Assembly: GCF_900102965.1 (NCBI RefSeq)
Contig: NZ_FNGM01000023.1
Span: 67,032 to 99,914 of the forward strand
Length of the DNA: 32,883 nucleotides
Source of the DNA: Paenibacillus jilunlii
GTDB lineage: Bacteria; Bacillota; Bacilli; Paenibacillales; Paenibacillaceae
Direction of reading: 5' to 3'
The translations under genes and the position numbers were made by a program. The notes beneath the pieces are model-generated. The model saw only the letters and a program-made list of their open reading frames with translations. It was not told the origin of the DNA and made no database searches. Numbering within the stretch: the first letter of the stretch is position 1; every line of letters starts with the position of its first letter. Below, one piece after another: positions 15,210 through 22,654 of the stretch.

Positions 15210-16466
15210 GTGAAAAAAGTCTGGCTGCTTGGCTTCGGCTTTTTCAGCATCAGTATTACATGGAGCTTGTACAATGCATTTGTTCCTTTTTTTCTGGAAA
15301 AATATGTGCATAGCGTCGCCCTGATCAGCTTCATGATGACCATCGATAACTATTTCGCGCTGTTTCTGCAGCCGTGGATCGGCAACCGCAGCGACCGTAC
15401 GGCGACCCGCTTCGGGCGCAGAATGCCCTATTTGATGATCGGCATGCCGCTGGCTGCCGTGCTGACTATGTTGATTCCGTTCCACAGCGGACTTTTCACT
15501 CTCCTGCTGTTCATGATGCTGATGAATCTGGCCATGAGCCTGTACCGGTCGCCAACTGTAGCGCTGATGCCGGACATCACGCCGGAGCATCAGCGCACCA
15601 AGGCCAACGGGCTGATTAACTTCATGGGTGGAGTAGGCTCCATTCTCGCTTTTGGCGCAGGGTCCTATCTTTATGATTTGAGCCCTGTGCTGCCATTTGT
15701 GGTGGCTGGCCTGATCACACTCTTGTGCCTGTTTATTGTATCGCGTTTCATTAAGGAGGACCGTGATGGCGTCAATACGGCGGCAGCTAATGCCGCAGCC
15801 GGAGCTGTTGCTGACAGGGTTCTTCAGCCGGAGGAGCTCGTTCTTCCCTTGAGCAGGCCTGCACGCGTATCCCTGAAAAAACAGCTGGACCGGACGACAG
15901 TCTGGCTGCTGGCGGCTATCTTTTTCTGGTTCGTGGCCTACCAGGGTGTTGAAACACTGTTCACCTTGTACGGCAAACATCATCTTGGTCTTAGTGAGCA
16001 GGCGGCTTCCTTCTCGCTTACCTTCTTTTCGCTGGCTTTTGTGATTTTTGCCATTCCGAGCGGCTGGCTGGGCGGACGGTTCGGGAAGAAACAGATCATT
16101 ATTCTCGGGGTATGCGGGCTGATGGCGGTATTTGCACTCGTAGGCTTTGCGGAAAATGTGCTGCTGCTGCGTGGTCTGCTGCTGCTGGGGGGAATATTCT
16201 GGGCTTGCATCAATATTAATTCTTATCCTTTTGTAGTGGCTACAGGAAATGAAGAGAGTATTGGCACGCGGACCGGAATATATTATTTGGTCTCCTCGCT
16301 TGCGGCTATTACATCGCCTCCCCTGCTGGGGCTGCTGATTGATCTTACGGATTACTCTGCCCTGTTCTATGCGGCAACCGCCAGTATGGCGTTTGCCCTG
16401 GTGTGCCTGCTGCTGATGAAAGGGCGTGCCACAGAAGTGAACACCGTTCATTCCAATAAAGCTTAA
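15210..16466 (+). CDS. MFS transporter, SLC45/GPH-like
   Basis: 418 aa with about twelve hydrophobic segments in two halves split by a polar loop near residues 185-235. Major facilitator signs are the loop motif GNRSDRTATRFGRRMPYLMIG after the second helix and GWLGGRFGKKQ at the equivalent place in the second half. The RSDR/GRR pattern is typical of sugar-cation symporters of the SLC45/GPH kind. The start is GTG at 15210, with AAGGGAG nine bases upstream and overlapping the end of the glycerophosphodiesterase gene. It could take up a glycoside or export a product of its neighbour; the substrate is unknown. Confidence 0.85.
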   Translation: MKKVWLLGFGFFSISITWSLYNAFVPFFLEKYVHSVALISFMMTIDNYFALFLQPWIGNRSDRTATRFGRRMPYLMIGMPLAAVLTMLIPFHSGLFTLLLFMMLMNLAMSLYRSPTVALMPDITPEHQRTKANGLINFMGGVGSILAFGAGSYLYDLSPVLPFVVAGLITLLCLFIVSRFIKEDRDGVNTAAANAAAGAVADRVLQPEELVLPLSRPARVSLKKQLDRTTVWLLAAIFFWFVAYQGVETLFTLYGKHHLGLSEQAASFSLTFFSLAFVIFAIPSGWLGGRFGKKQIIILGVCGLMAVFALVGFAENVLLLRGLLLLGGIFWACININSYPFVVATGNEESIGTRTGIYYLVSSLAAITSPPLLGLLIDLTDYSALFYAATASMAFALVCLLLMKGRATEVNTVHSNKA

Positions 16467-16474
16467 CCGCGAAA

Positions 16475-16514
16475 AAACAGAACTCCCTGCTCACGCCCGC
16501 ATGGAGTTCTGTTT
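16475..16514. terminator. Bidirectional terminator between convergent genes
   Basis: The 12-bp arms AAACAGAACTCC (16475-16486) and GGAGTTCTGTTT (16503-16514) are perfect, with a 16-base loop. The stem ends the MFS transcript and overlaps the last codons of the convergent GGDEF gene, serving both strands. Confidence 0.75.
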
Positions 16515-17399
16515 ATCGTCAAATCTATTCGTGCTGGAAGCGCTGCTGTGGTGCAGGCTGCCGGAGCTGCCGGCGGGTTTGCTTGGACTGGCACTTTGAC
16601 CCTGCTTGTGCAGGGAATAGCGGCCGCTGCCCAGCTGCTTGGCGTTGTACATGGCAGAATCGGCTTCGTTGAGCAGTTTCTGGCGGTCGATTCTGCCATG
16701 GCTCATGGTAATGCCGATACTGGCTGAAACAAACAATTCATGTTTCTCCAGCTTATAATTCCGGGTCGTCTTCTCCAGAATCCGCAGCGCCAGCTGTTCC
16801 GCATCCTTGCGGCTGCAGTGCTTGGCGATGATCACGAATTCATCTCCGCCAATGCGGAAGATATGCCGCTTGCCTTTGCTGGAGAATTGGCTCAGCGTGG
16901 TACCAACGGCCTTAAGCAGCAAATCGCCCACATGATGTCCAAGTGTGTCGTTGATCGCTTTGAAGCGGTTCAGATCCAGAAACAGCACCGCGAGCTGCTC
17001 GTTAGGCTTGCAATGGTCCCAGAAGTGATCCATGCCGTTCTTGTTCAAAAGACCGATCAAGGAATCACGGTAGGCCAGTTCCTTCAACTGTTCCCGTTCC
17101 GCCAGGAGCTGGCGCAGCCGGGAGAACAGGAACAGCATCCCCGCCAGCGTCAGAACATAGAGGGTGAGCGGTAGGAACAGACTTTCACTATCAGGGGCAT
17201 ACTTCGAGAGGGTCTGCATCCCCAGCAGATGCATGACGCTCAATCCGGCGCCTGCAATAAGGATCATGAAGACCGCGCGTACTGCACGGACTTTTTGATT
17301 TTTGCCGCCGAATTTTGGGAACAGATGAAACATACTATAGACGGTCAATGCGGCTATAAGCACCGACGATAAGACCAGGATATAATTTCGGGCTTCCAT
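16491..17399 (-). CDS. Membrane-anchored diguanylate cyclase (GGDEF)
   Basis: 302 aa. Three hydrophobic segments (about residues 6-24, 41-62 and 75-95) are followed by a short coiled linker and a GGDEF domain from about residue 108. The active site is intact: GGDEF at 184-188 and the metal Asp142 in LFLDLNRFKAIND. It should make cyclic di-GMP from GTP at the membrane. The inhibitory RxxD site that normally sits just before GGDEF is replaced by KGKR (175-178), so product inhibition is probably lost. The second helix contains SVMHLLGM, reminiscent of one MHYT motif, but there is only one copy. The last 30 residues are a low-complexity tail. It stands alone. Confidence 0.9.
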   Translation of the reverse strand: MEARNYILVLSSVLIAALTVYSMFHLFPKFGGKNQKVRAVRAVFMILIAGAGLSVMHLLGMQTLSKYAPDSESLFLPLTLYVLTLAGMLFLFSRLRQLLAEREQLKELAYRDSLIGLLNKNGMDHFWDHCKPNEQLAVLFLDLNRFKAINDTLGHHVGDLLLKAVGTTLSQFSSKGKRHIFRIGGDEFVIIAKHCSRKDAEQLALRILEKTTRNYKLEKHELFVSASIGITMSHGRIDRQKLLNEADSAMYNAKQLGSGRYSLHKQGQSASPSKPAGSSGSLHHSSASSTNRFDDKQNSMRA

Positions 17400-17633
17400 C
17401 GTTTACTAGCACTCCCTTTTGCGTGTGAGTAGTTTCGCACTCTGAAGCTGTACTGTACAATAATACACTGAACATTATCTGAACACCACTTTGAACAATC
17501 ATGGTGAAGGGCCGACGGCATCAGCATTATGCTTATTATCGGCGGCATGACCTCCTTCCTGCATGGGATGTTTTGGAATCCGATGCAGCACACTAAATGT
17601 ACAAGAAAGGGAAATCATAATTTCCCAGATAGT

Positions 17634-17675
17634 AAAACGGCTGCGCCGTCCTTCACTGGACAACGCAGCCGTTTT
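17634..17675. terminator. Orphan bidirectional terminator-like hairpin
   Basis: AAAACGGCTGCG (17634-17645) and CGCAGCCGTTTT (17664-17675) are perfect arms, with a further GTCC/GGAC stem inside the loop. No gene ends nearby on either strand: the GGDEF gene points away, and nothing codes between 17400 and 17634 as far as I can see. It may end an unseen small RNA or be a relic of a lost gene. Confidence 0.55.
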
Positions 17676-17735
17676 GGATTTCAGTTCAGCGTTCCTGGAG
17701 GACCCTCCATGAATTCTGCTCTGCCGTAATTTCAA

Positions 17736-17936
17736 GTGGAAAAGGTTAACTAATTCGGCTCTAGCACCCTAACTAGTCCACCCGAGCACCTTGTGTTCCG
17801 CATGCTAAGTGGAAAAAGGGTAACTAATCTACCCGGGCACCTTGTGTTCCGCATGCTAGGTGGAAAAAGGGTAACTAATTTGGCTCATTTTGCTCCAAAC
17901 AAGGTAATTTAGCCCAATTAGGTTCCCTTTTTCCAA
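17736..17936. repeat. Mosaic intergenic repeats with a long inverted pair
   Basis: GTGGAAAAAGGGTAACTAA-like units begin at 17736, 17809 and 17860. The first two are followed by the same CACCTTGTGTTCCGCATGCTA segment. The last two starts are 51 bp apart; the first unit carries a 22-bp insert. The third unit forms an inverted pair with its far end: 17862-17885 against 17911-17934, matching at 21 of 24 positions. No coding capacity is evident. The sequence is unrelated to the hairpin array that follows, although the period is the same. Confidence 0.7.
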
Positions 17937-17953
17937 CTAACTAATAACTGATC

Positions 17954-17983
17954 CCAAAAAATCCGTCCACAGGTGGACGGATT
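17954..17983 (-). terminator. Intrinsic terminator at the far end of the 51-bp array
   Basis: Perfect 10-bp arms AATCCGTCCA (17960-17969) and TGGACGGATT (17974-17983) have a 4-base loop. On the minus strand the stem runs into six T. It therefore ends leftward transcripts, and the nearest leftward gene is the histidine phosphatase at 18565-19149, with only the repeat array in between. Confidence 0.85.
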
Positions 17984-18027
17984 GATATCCTTGATGTGTT
18001 GCCAACCGAGATGGCCAGCCGCGCCAA

Positions 18028-18480
18028 TTCAAAGGTATTTCTACCTTTCTTTTGTCCGCCAACAGCTAGCCGGGCCAATTCAAAGGTATTTCTACCTTTC
18101 TTTTGTCCGCCAACGGCTAGCCGGGCTAATTCAAAGGTATTTCTACCTTTCTTTTGTCCGCCAACGGACAGCGGGGCTAATTCAAAGGTATTTCTACCCT
18201 TCTTTTGTCCGCCGATGGCCAGCCGGGCTAATTCAAAGGTATTTCTACCTTTCTTCTGTCCGCCAACGGCCAGCTGGGCCAATTCAAAGGTATTTCTACC
18301 TTTCTTTTGTCCGCCAACGGCCAGCCGGGCCAATTCAAAGGTATTTCTACCTTTCTTTTGTCCGCCAACGGCCAGTCGGGCCAATTCAAAGGTATTTCTA
18401 CCTTTCTTTTATCCGCCGATGGCCAGCCGCGCCAATTCAAAGGTATTTCTACCTTTCTTTTGTCCGCCGACGGCTAGCCG
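18028..18480 (-). repeat. Nine-copy 51-bp hairpin repeat array
   Basis: Copies begin with TTC at 18028, 18079, 18130, 18181, 18232, 18283, 18334, 18385 and 18436, an exact 51-bp step. Each has a 7-bp stem AAAGGTA/TACCTTT with loop TTTC, then a CTTTTGTCCGCC-type spacer and a more variable GGCCAGCCGGGCC-type end. Because 51 is a multiple of three, several frames stay open; the minus frame repeats GGQKKGRNTFELARLAV. I regard these as by-products, since no ribosome site or non-repeat domain goes with them. The array lies between the histidine phosphatase stop and a minus-strand terminator, so it is probably the 3' untranslated region of that gene. Confidence 0.88.
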
Positions 18481-18564
18481 GGGCACAACCGCCAGCAGCT
18501 CCGCCCGCGGGACATTTATTTCCGGCGGCATATAGCCTTGCCCAGACTGCCCAATGTATACCGT

Positions 18565-19149
18565 TCAGCGATCAGCTTCCATATGTGCCACGCAGTTGTA
18601 CAGCGCGCAGGTCCAGCCGCTGTCGTCCTTGACGATGTGGGTGATCGAGGTGTTTTTGAGCAGCTCGCCCACATTGAGTCCCGGGACCAGTTTTCGCAGG
18701 CTGCTGCGCAGAATGGCGCCATGGCTGACGACGAGGATTCTTTTGCCGGGATGCCGTGCCGCAATTTCCTCGATGGCCCGGCTGCCTCTCTGCTGGCCCG
18801 ATTCGTCGCTTTCCAGCCCCGTATCCATGCTCTTCCATCCGCTGCCCCAGCGCTGCACACGTTCATCTTCTGTGGTGCCTTCAATCAGACCGCCGTTCAT
18901 CTCCCGAATCCCCGGTACCTGCCCAGCAACCGGAATACCGAGCCGCTTCGAGATCACCTCCGCTGTCTGTACCGCTCTCAGCAAATCGCTTGAATAGATG
19001 TAATCCCACTGCTCCCCGCTCAGACGTTCAGCGATGGCCGCTGCCTGCCGCAGCCCCTCCTCATCAAGCGGATTATCGGTATGCCCCTGAATCCGGCCTT
19101 CCTTATTCCATGCTGTGCTGCCGTGCCGAATCAAGCCTATGGTTGTCAT
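18565..19149 (-). CDS. Histidine phosphatase family protein
   Basis: 194 aa, phosphoglycerate mutase-like histidine phosphatase. The catalytic motif LIRHGSTAWN puts the phospho-accepting His at residue 9, the acidic residue lies in IREMNGGLIEG, and the second His is in VVSHGAIL. Members remove phosphate from small metabolites such as alpha-ribazole phosphate or phosphoglycerate; the substrate here is not clear. The ATG at 19149 is chosen because AAAGGTGG lies eight bases upstream; the GTG at 19161 would fall inside that site. The transcript seems to continue through nine 51-bp repeats to the terminator at 17954-17983, an unusually long and structured 3' region of about 600 bases. Confidence 0.9.
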   Translation of the reverse strand: MTTIGLIRHGSTAWNKEGRIQGHTDNPLDEEGLRQAAAIAERLSGEQWDYIYSSDLLRAVQTAEVISKRLGIPVAGQVPGIREMNGGLIEGTTEDERVQRWGSGWKSMDTGLESDESGQQRGSRAIEEIAARHPGKRILVVSHGAILRSSLRKLVPGLNVGELLKNTSITHIVKDDSGWTCALYNCVAHMEADR

Positions 19150-19422
19150 TGGGCTGCCCACCTTTATTCATTGTGTATAGTATTCTGTAGATTATAAACC
19201 ATCGCTGCAGCAGATGCATGCAGACACCGCGGAATCCTAAGGAAAGCGTATGGGAATCATTGACGGTACTTCCGCCTGGTTATATGATGATATGGGCTTG
19301 TTTGCCGGAACCCGGCATAATCCATCCCTTTTTTCATGCTGTCCTCTAAAAGAGGCCACGTTTCTATGTCCGTTACTCTACAACGGATAAGTATCATAAT
19401 TCAAAGGAGATTACTGTTTATT

Positions 19423-20577
19423 ATGAAAAAGCTGTCCATTCTATCCCTCGTTCTCACATTCATGCTCACTGCGCTCCCGGCTCTACCTTCCAGCGCCGCA
19501 GCTGCTGCGGCACCCAAAACCGCCGTCTATGTCGACAAGGACAACCACTCCTTCATTCCGCTAAGGTTCCTGAACGGCTTTGCCGGTATTCAGGCAGGCA
19601 TGGGCGGCCAAACCGGCAAAGACATTACCATCTCCAAAAACGGGACAACTATAGTACTCGCTTCAGGCCAAGCGGCGGCTTCCGTGGGCGGCAAGTCCGT
19701 TAAGCTGAATGAGCGGCCTTTTAACAGCAATGGGACAACCTATGTCCCCCTGTCCCTCATCAGCCAAACCTTTGGCCTTCAGTTGGCGTGGAATAAAACT
19801 TCCGCTTCCCTTACCTTAGCTGCCGGTGAAACCTCTGCTACCCTGCCTGTGTTAACCGGTGCTCTTATTTCCGCAAGCTCTCCGGCAGTCGTAAGCTCCA
19901 GACATACATACAAAGTAGGCGGCAGATCCTTTCCCGTACAGATGGTAACCGTGTCCCTGCTGCATCCCGCGCTCAAGCTGGATGTTGTCCTTGCAGGCAA
20001 CACTGTAGGCAGGACGGAAGCGCTCGGCAGCATCGCTAAGCGCAGCGGGGCTGTTGCCGCAATTAACGGTACGTTTTTTGACGCCTACACAGCCGGAGCC
20101 TACAAAACTCCCTACGGTTATATTATCAGCCGCGGAAAAATGCTGAAGGACAGCCCGGCGGATAAACGGACCGTCTTCGCTTATGACAACAACCTTCTGG
20201 CAGAGCTGATTCCGGGCAGCAAATTCATGGAACACTTCAATGCCGGTACTGTCACAGGAGCAATCCAGGCGGGCCCCCGGCTGCTCGTAGACGGTAAAGT
20301 GGCGCTGAATGTGGCCGCTGAAGGCTTCCGGGACCCCAAAATATTAACCGGCGGCGGCTCCCGCAGCGCGCTGGGCCTGACCCAAGACCATAAGCTCATC
20401 CTTTTGACCTCCGGCGGAGCAACTATCCCCCAATTGGCACAGATCATGAAGCAGGCCGGAGCATATCAGGCGATGAACCTGGATGGCGGCGCATCCAGCG
20501 GGCTTTTTTACAGCGGTAAATATCTGACCTCGCCCGGCCGGCTGATCAGCAATGCACTGGTGGTCAAAACCAACTAA
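19423..20577 (+). CDS. Secreted copper amine oxidase N-like / phosphodiester glycosidase protein
   Basis: 384 aa. A signal peptide (MKKLSILSLVLTFMLTALPA, then a Ser-Ala rich cut region) sends it outside. Residues of about 35-140 form a copper amine oxidase N-terminal-like domain, a cell-surface stalk common in Paenibacillus, with FIPLRFLNGFAG and NGTTYVPLSLISQTFGLQLAW. The C-terminal half is a phosphodiester glycosidase (NAGPA) domain: AINGTFFDAYTAG, YGYIISRGKML, and near the end MNLDGGASSGLFY. The substrate may be a cell-wall sugar phosphodiester. The ATG at 19423 has AAGGAG 13 bases upstream, slightly far. The 260 bp between this gene and the divergent phosphatase gene hold a TGCCGG/CCGGCA hairpin at 19303-19317. 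Confidence 0.87.
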   Translation: MKKLSILSLVLTFMLTALPALPSSAAAAAAPKTAVYVDKDNHSFIPLRFLNGFAGIQAGMGGQTGKDITISKNGTTIVLASGQAAASVGGKSVKLNERPFNSNGTTYVPLSLISQTFGLQLAWNKTSASLTLAAGETSATLPVLTGALISASSPAVVSSRHTYKVGGRSFPVQMVTVSLLHPALKLDVVLAGNTVGRTEALGSIAKRSGAVAAINGTFFDAYTAGAYKTPYGYIISRGKMLKDSPADKRTVFAYDNNLLAELIPGSKFMEHFNAGTVTGAIQAGPRLLVDGKVALNVAAEGFRDPKILTGGGSRSALGLTQDHKLILLTSGGATIPQLAQIMKQAGAYQAMNLDGGASSGLFYSGKYLTSPGRLISNALVVKTN

Positions 20578-20620
20578 GCACTGCCGGTAATCGGGTGCCT
20601 TAATCCTTCTATTCCCCCTA

Positions 20621-20661
20621 GCCTCCATGCACCGGTCTTTCGGACCGGAAGCCATGGAGGC
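20621..20661 (+). terminator. Large two-part inverted repeat, probable terminator
   Basis: The outer arms GCCTCCATG (20621-20629) and CATGGAGGC (20653-20661) enclose an inner CCGGTC/GACCGG stem. It lies 43 bases after the glycosidase stop codon and ahead of the response regulator gene. Only three T follow, so termination may be weak. Confidence 0.5.
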
Positions 20662-20772
20662 TTTGCTGCAGAAAACGCTCCTTTAAGCAACCGGCTCTCC
20701 CCGGGGTCTGTTTAGACTTTGCAAGATTTTCCCTGGACATGTTACTGTATAACTGGATAAAGGAGTGAACTC

Positions 20773-21471
20773 ATGGAAACGATTCTGATTGTTGAGGATG
20801 ACGCCAAGCTGGCGGATCTGCTGGATGCCTATCTCTCCAAATATGACTTCCATACGGTAGTTGTGGAGGATTTTAACAGAGTGTTGGAGACTTTTGAGCG
20901 AGCGGCTCCCAGCCTAGTGCTCCTGGATGTCAATCTCCCCAGATATGACGGGTTCTATTGGTGCCGCCAGCTGCGCAAGTCCTCGCTGTGCCCGATTCTG
21001 TTCATCTCCGCCCGTGACAGCGGGATGGATCAGGTCATGGCGCTGGAGAACGGCGGCGACGATTACATTACCAAACCCTTTCAATACGAGGTAGTGCTGG
21101 CCAAAATCCGCAGCCATCTGCGCAGAGCCTACGGCTCGTATGCCCAGAACCAGGAGGAGCGCAAGCTGGAGACGGGTGGCCTTACCCTTTTGCCGGAAAG
21201 GTATGTCATCCAGTACGCCGGTCAATCCGCAGAGCTTACCCAGAAGGAAGCCGTGCTGCTGGAAGCGTTAATGCTCAAGGAAGGGCGTGTAGTCACCCGT
21301 GAACGGCTGCTTGATCTGATGTGGGAGGACCAGCATTTTATTGATGACAATACCTTAAATGTATATATTACGCGGGTGCGGAAGAAGCTCAAAGATCTGG
21401 GGCTTGAGGAAATCGTGGAAACGGTCAGAGGCGCGGGCTACAGGCTGAACGCTTCCGGTGACAGCCGGTGA
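20773..21471 (+). CDS. OmpR-family response regulator (BceR-like)
   Basis: 232 aa. The receiver domain has the acidic pocket EDD at 8-10, phospho-acceptor Asp52 in LLDVNLP, Ser79 and Lys101 in ITKPF. The C-terminal winged helix (from about residue 130) contains LTQKEAVLLEALMLKEGRVV and the recognition region DDNTLNVYITRVRKKLKDLG. Overall it resembles BceR-type regulators that control peptide-antibiotic ABC transporters. The start has AAAGGAG at good spacing. It overlaps the sensor kinase gene by four bases. The transporter that would normally follow lies about 5.6 kb further on, after the germination genes, and is its most likely target. Confidence 0.92.
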   Translation: METILIVEDDAKLADLLDAYLSKYDFHTVVVEDFNRVLETFERAAPSLVLLDVNLPRYDGFYWCRQLRKSSLCPILFISARDSGMDQVMALENGGDDYITKPFQYEVVLAKIRSHLRRAYGSYAQNQEERKLETGGLTLLPERYVIQYAGQSAELTQKEAVLLEALMLKEGRVVTRERLLDLMWEDQHFIDDNTLNVYITRVRKKLKDLGLEEIVETVRGAGYRLNASGDSR

Positions 21472-22466
21472 GGCTGTTCCTCAAGGACCAGCGGCCGCTG
21501 CTGCTCTTTTATCTGCTGCAGATGATCCTCGTTCCGGTTCTGTATTATTTGTCCGGCGAATCCAGGCCGCTGTCAATCATCCTGTATGGAATGGCACTTA
21601 GCGCTGCGGTTATTCTGGTCTATCTGGTGTACAGATATATCCAGCATCATAAGCTGTACAGCCGCCTTACCCAGCCGGCCGCCGCCCCCGGTGAGCTCCC
21701 TGCTCCGCTGGACGACGCCCCGCTGCCCGAAGCCGTGAGCGAACTGCTCCAGGTGACCCACCGCCACTATCAGGAGCAGCTTCAGAGCCATGTCAGCCGG
21801 ATGGATCAGCATATTATTTTTATGAACCGCTGGGTACACCAGATGAAGACTCCGCTGTCCGTTATTCAGCTTACGCTGCAGGAGCTGGACGATGAGGCGG
21901 CAGGCAGCATTCAGGAAGAGCTCGAACGGCTGCGCAAAGGGCTGGAGATGGTCATTTACACCTCCCGCCTGGAGCGGTTTGAGGATGACTTCCAGGTGGA
22001 ATCTCTGCCGCTGCGCAGAATCATCAGCGAAGCGGTAGCCGAGAACCGCAGGCTGTTCATCCGCAGAGGCATCAAGGTTGATATCCGGGTGGATGAGGGC
22101 CTGACCGTATACAGCGATGCCAAATGGCTGATGTTCATGCTGACCCAGATTCTGGTCAATGCCGTGAACTATACTTCCGGATCAGGCAAAACCGTTGCCG
22201 TCACGGCACGGGCTACAGACAAAGATATCATCCTTGAAATTACGGATCAGGGCATCGGCATTTCCTCTGAAGATCTGAAAAGGGTATTTAATCCCTATTT
22301 CACGGGTGAGCGCGGACGGCAGTATCATGAATCGACCGGGATGGGCCTGTACCTGGTCCGCGAAATTTGCAGCCGTCTCGGCCATAAGGTCGGGCTCGAG
22401 TCCCGGCCCGGAGAGGGAACGACGGTTAGAATTATTTTTAACGCAGCTGCCAGACTGGAGAAGTAA
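21468..22466 (+). CDS. Intramembrane-sensing histidine kinase (BceS-like)
   Basis: 332 aa, GTG start overlapping the regulator stop (GTGA). Two membrane helices (about residues 10-28 and 37-56) are joined by only a few external residues, so it has no outer sensing domain. The phosphorylation box RWVHQMKTPLSVIQ places the His at 124. The ATPase domain shows the N box (LTQILVNAVNYTSG), EITDQGIGIS and TGMGLYLVREICSRLGHKVG. HQMKTP and the short hairpin are typical of BceS kinases, which do not see the antibiotic themselves but follow the state of their ABC transporter. A strong terminator directly follows, separating this pair from the germination operon. Confidence 0.92.
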   Translation: MRLFLKDQRPLLLFYLLQMILVPVLYYLSGESRPLSIILYGMALSAAVILVYLVYRYIQHHKLYSRLTQPAAAPGELPAPLDDAPLPEAVSELLQVTHRHYQEQLQSHVSRMDQHIIFMNRWVHQMKTPLSVIQLTLQELDDEAAGSIQEELERLRKGLEMVIYTSRLERFEDDFQVESLPLRRIISEAVAENRRLFIRRGIKVDIRVDEGLTVYSDAKWLMFMLTQILVNAVNYTSGSGKTVAVTARATDKDIILEITDQGIGISSEDLKRVFNPYFTGERGRQYHESTGMGLYLVREICSRLGHKVGLESRPGEGTTVRIIFNAAARLEK

Positions 22467-22497
22467 GCGGAACTGGCCTCCAAAAAGACCAGACATG

Positions 22498-22540
22498 AGG
22501 TCCGAGACCCAGCCTTCACGGCTGGGGCCGGACCTTTTTT
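22498..22540 (+). terminator. Intrinsic terminator after the two-component genes
   Basis: AGGTCCG (22498-22504) with CGGACCT (22529-22535) and the inner CCCAGCC/GGCTGGG make a long stem with a 5-base loop, followed by five more T. It isolates the regulator-kinase transcript from the germination genes. Confidence 0.9.
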
Positions 22541-22582
22541 GGCGTGTCCGGTTTGACGTATACAGTTACACTCTCATTCGGC

Positions 22583-22613
22583 AGAATAAGGAATTGAAGG
22601 CCCGGGGATAATA
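22583..22613 (+). promoter_or_regulatory. Candidate sigma-G promoter of the germination operon
   Basis: AGAATA (22583-22588) and GATAATA (22607-22613) are 18 bp apart. They match the Bacillus sigma-G elements TGAATA and CATACTA at five of six and five of seven positions. The implied start is about 35 bases before the first ger gene. Germination receptors are normally made in the forespore under sigma-G, which supports the reading, but the match is modest. Confidence 0.4.
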
Positions 22614-22654
22614 ACGCCAAAGAATCCAGATTCCAGCAGAACGGAGGCGTTACG

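Noticed and set aside
15153..16451. 432-codon open frame opposite the MFS transporter gene
   Set aside because: It is Gln-, His- and Arg-rich with no known fold, a typical shadow of a membrane protein gene on the other strand.
17529..17729. 66-codon plus-strand frame in the gene-free stretch
   Set aside because: It runs through the 17634-17675 hairpin and has no convincing ribosome site or motif.
17941..18632. Three long open frames over the 51-bp array, encoding 17-residue repeat peptides
   Set aside because: A 51-bp period without stops keeps every frame open. There is no ribosome site, no non-repeat domain, and the same region is open on both strands.
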